This document shows positions 13,493 to 13,654 of a stretch of 13,654 bases of DNA, piece after piece (the stretch's first letter is position 1; each line of letters begins with the position of its first letter). Under the pieces are notes generated by a model, which worked only from the letters and a program-made list of their open reading frames with translations, searched no databases and was not told the origin of the DNA. The DNA lies in assembly GCA_049596815.1 (NCBI GenBank), contig JBMYLY010000039.1:1-13654 (forward strand), given 5' to 3'. The DNA comes from UBA724 sp049596815. Lineage in GTDB: Bacteria; Bacteroidota; Bacteroidia; Flavobacteriales; Flavobacteriaceae. The position numbers and the translations under genes were made by a program.

Positions 13493-13654
13493 CATGGGTG
13501 CGTGGGGTGGAGCTATATGTGTCGCTTCGAGATCAATGCTGATAACAGGTAAATCTGTATGGAATGTTAAGACCCAACTTCAAGATTCCTCTAAATTGTC
13601 AAATACGATTCAAAATAGTTGGCCGAGAGTATTTAAAAAAAACGGATACAATAC
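13473..13654 (+). pseudogene. S1-family sulfatase, internal fragment (both ends missing)
   Basis: The frame starting at 13473 is open to the window end (60 codons) and begins VFTNTYNMGAWGGAI. It then reads CVASRSMLITGK, which matches the type I sulfatase signature C-x-[PA]-S-R-xxx-(L)-T-G; the Cys codon at 13518-13520 would be converted to formylglycine. Farther on, SWPRVFKKNGYNT matches the segment that in sulfatases leads into TGKWH. Sulfatases of this type remove sulfate esters, commonly from algal or host polysaccharides in marine Bacteroidota, and are usually exported. The first 60 or so residues expected, including the signal peptide and first metal-binding DD motif, are absent; the 3' end is beyond the window. 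There is no start codon in a credible context. Confidence 0.82.

Noticed and set aside
13471..13542. Short frame beginning ATG at 13471 (MYLQIPITW)
   Set aside because: It is 23 codons long and out of frame with the clear sulfatase coding sequence over the same bases.
1..13654. CRISPR arrays, tRNA or rRNA genes, transposons, restriction or toxin-antitoxin systems
   Set aside because: No regularly spaced repeats, RNA-gene sequence, transposase motifs or defence-type gene pairs were seen on either strand.

Overview
The window reads as a stretch of chromosome from a Gram-negative member of the Bacteroidota, most likely the Flavobacteriia. Four things point there. Six genes carry Bacteroidota-type -7 promoter boxes (TAnnTTTG) and Shine-Dalgarno sequences are absent. 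LpxC and FabZ are fused into one protein. There is a PorX-type response regulator/PglZ protein, which belongs with the type IX secretion system. The proline dehydrogenase, AroB and phosphoenolpyruvate carboxylase are of the flavobacterial type. The DNA is AT-rich and densely coded. I see no tRNA, rRNA, CRISPR array or insertion sequence.

Layout. Bases 1-492 (minus strand) hold an XRE-family regulator followed by the first 33 codons of a small lipoprotein that runs off the left edge. Bases 759-2388 (plus) hold an M14-family zinc carboxypeptidase-like protein and an Lrp/AsnC regulator, which ends at a clear intrinsic terminator. Bases 2458-7330 hold central metabolism: phosphoenolpyruvate carboxylase (plus), 3-dehydroquinate synthase (minus, its stop codon overlapping that of the carboxylase) and divergently a single-domain proline dehydrogenase (plus). 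Bases 7314-9606 (minus) form a tight operon porX - tsaE - small one-helix membrane protein, whose tail overlaps the end of the proline dehydrogenase gene. Bases 9640-13492 (plus) hold an HD-domain phosphohydrolase and then the lipid A pathway genes lpxD, lpxC-fabZ and lpxA; the three lpx genes are joined by 4-base ATGA overlaps.

The right end is abnormal. lpxA is recognisable for only about 59 codons. From about base 13473 a different reading frame encodes an S1-family sulfatase core, including the CVASR active-site signature, and runs off the window. Both genes are cut in their interior with no mobile element between them. This looks like a misjoin or chimera, or less likely a true recombination breakpoint.

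Regulation. TAnnTTTG boxes lie only 4-8 bases before the start codon of the XRE, M14, aroB, HD and lpxD genes, suggesting leaderless or nearly leaderless mRNAs. These boxes also decide several start codons. Short inverted or direct repeats upstream of the XRE gene, the lipoprotein, lrp and putA are candidate operators. Apart from the right-end junction, the gene content is ordinary flavobacterial core genome; I found no convincing undescribed multi-gene system.
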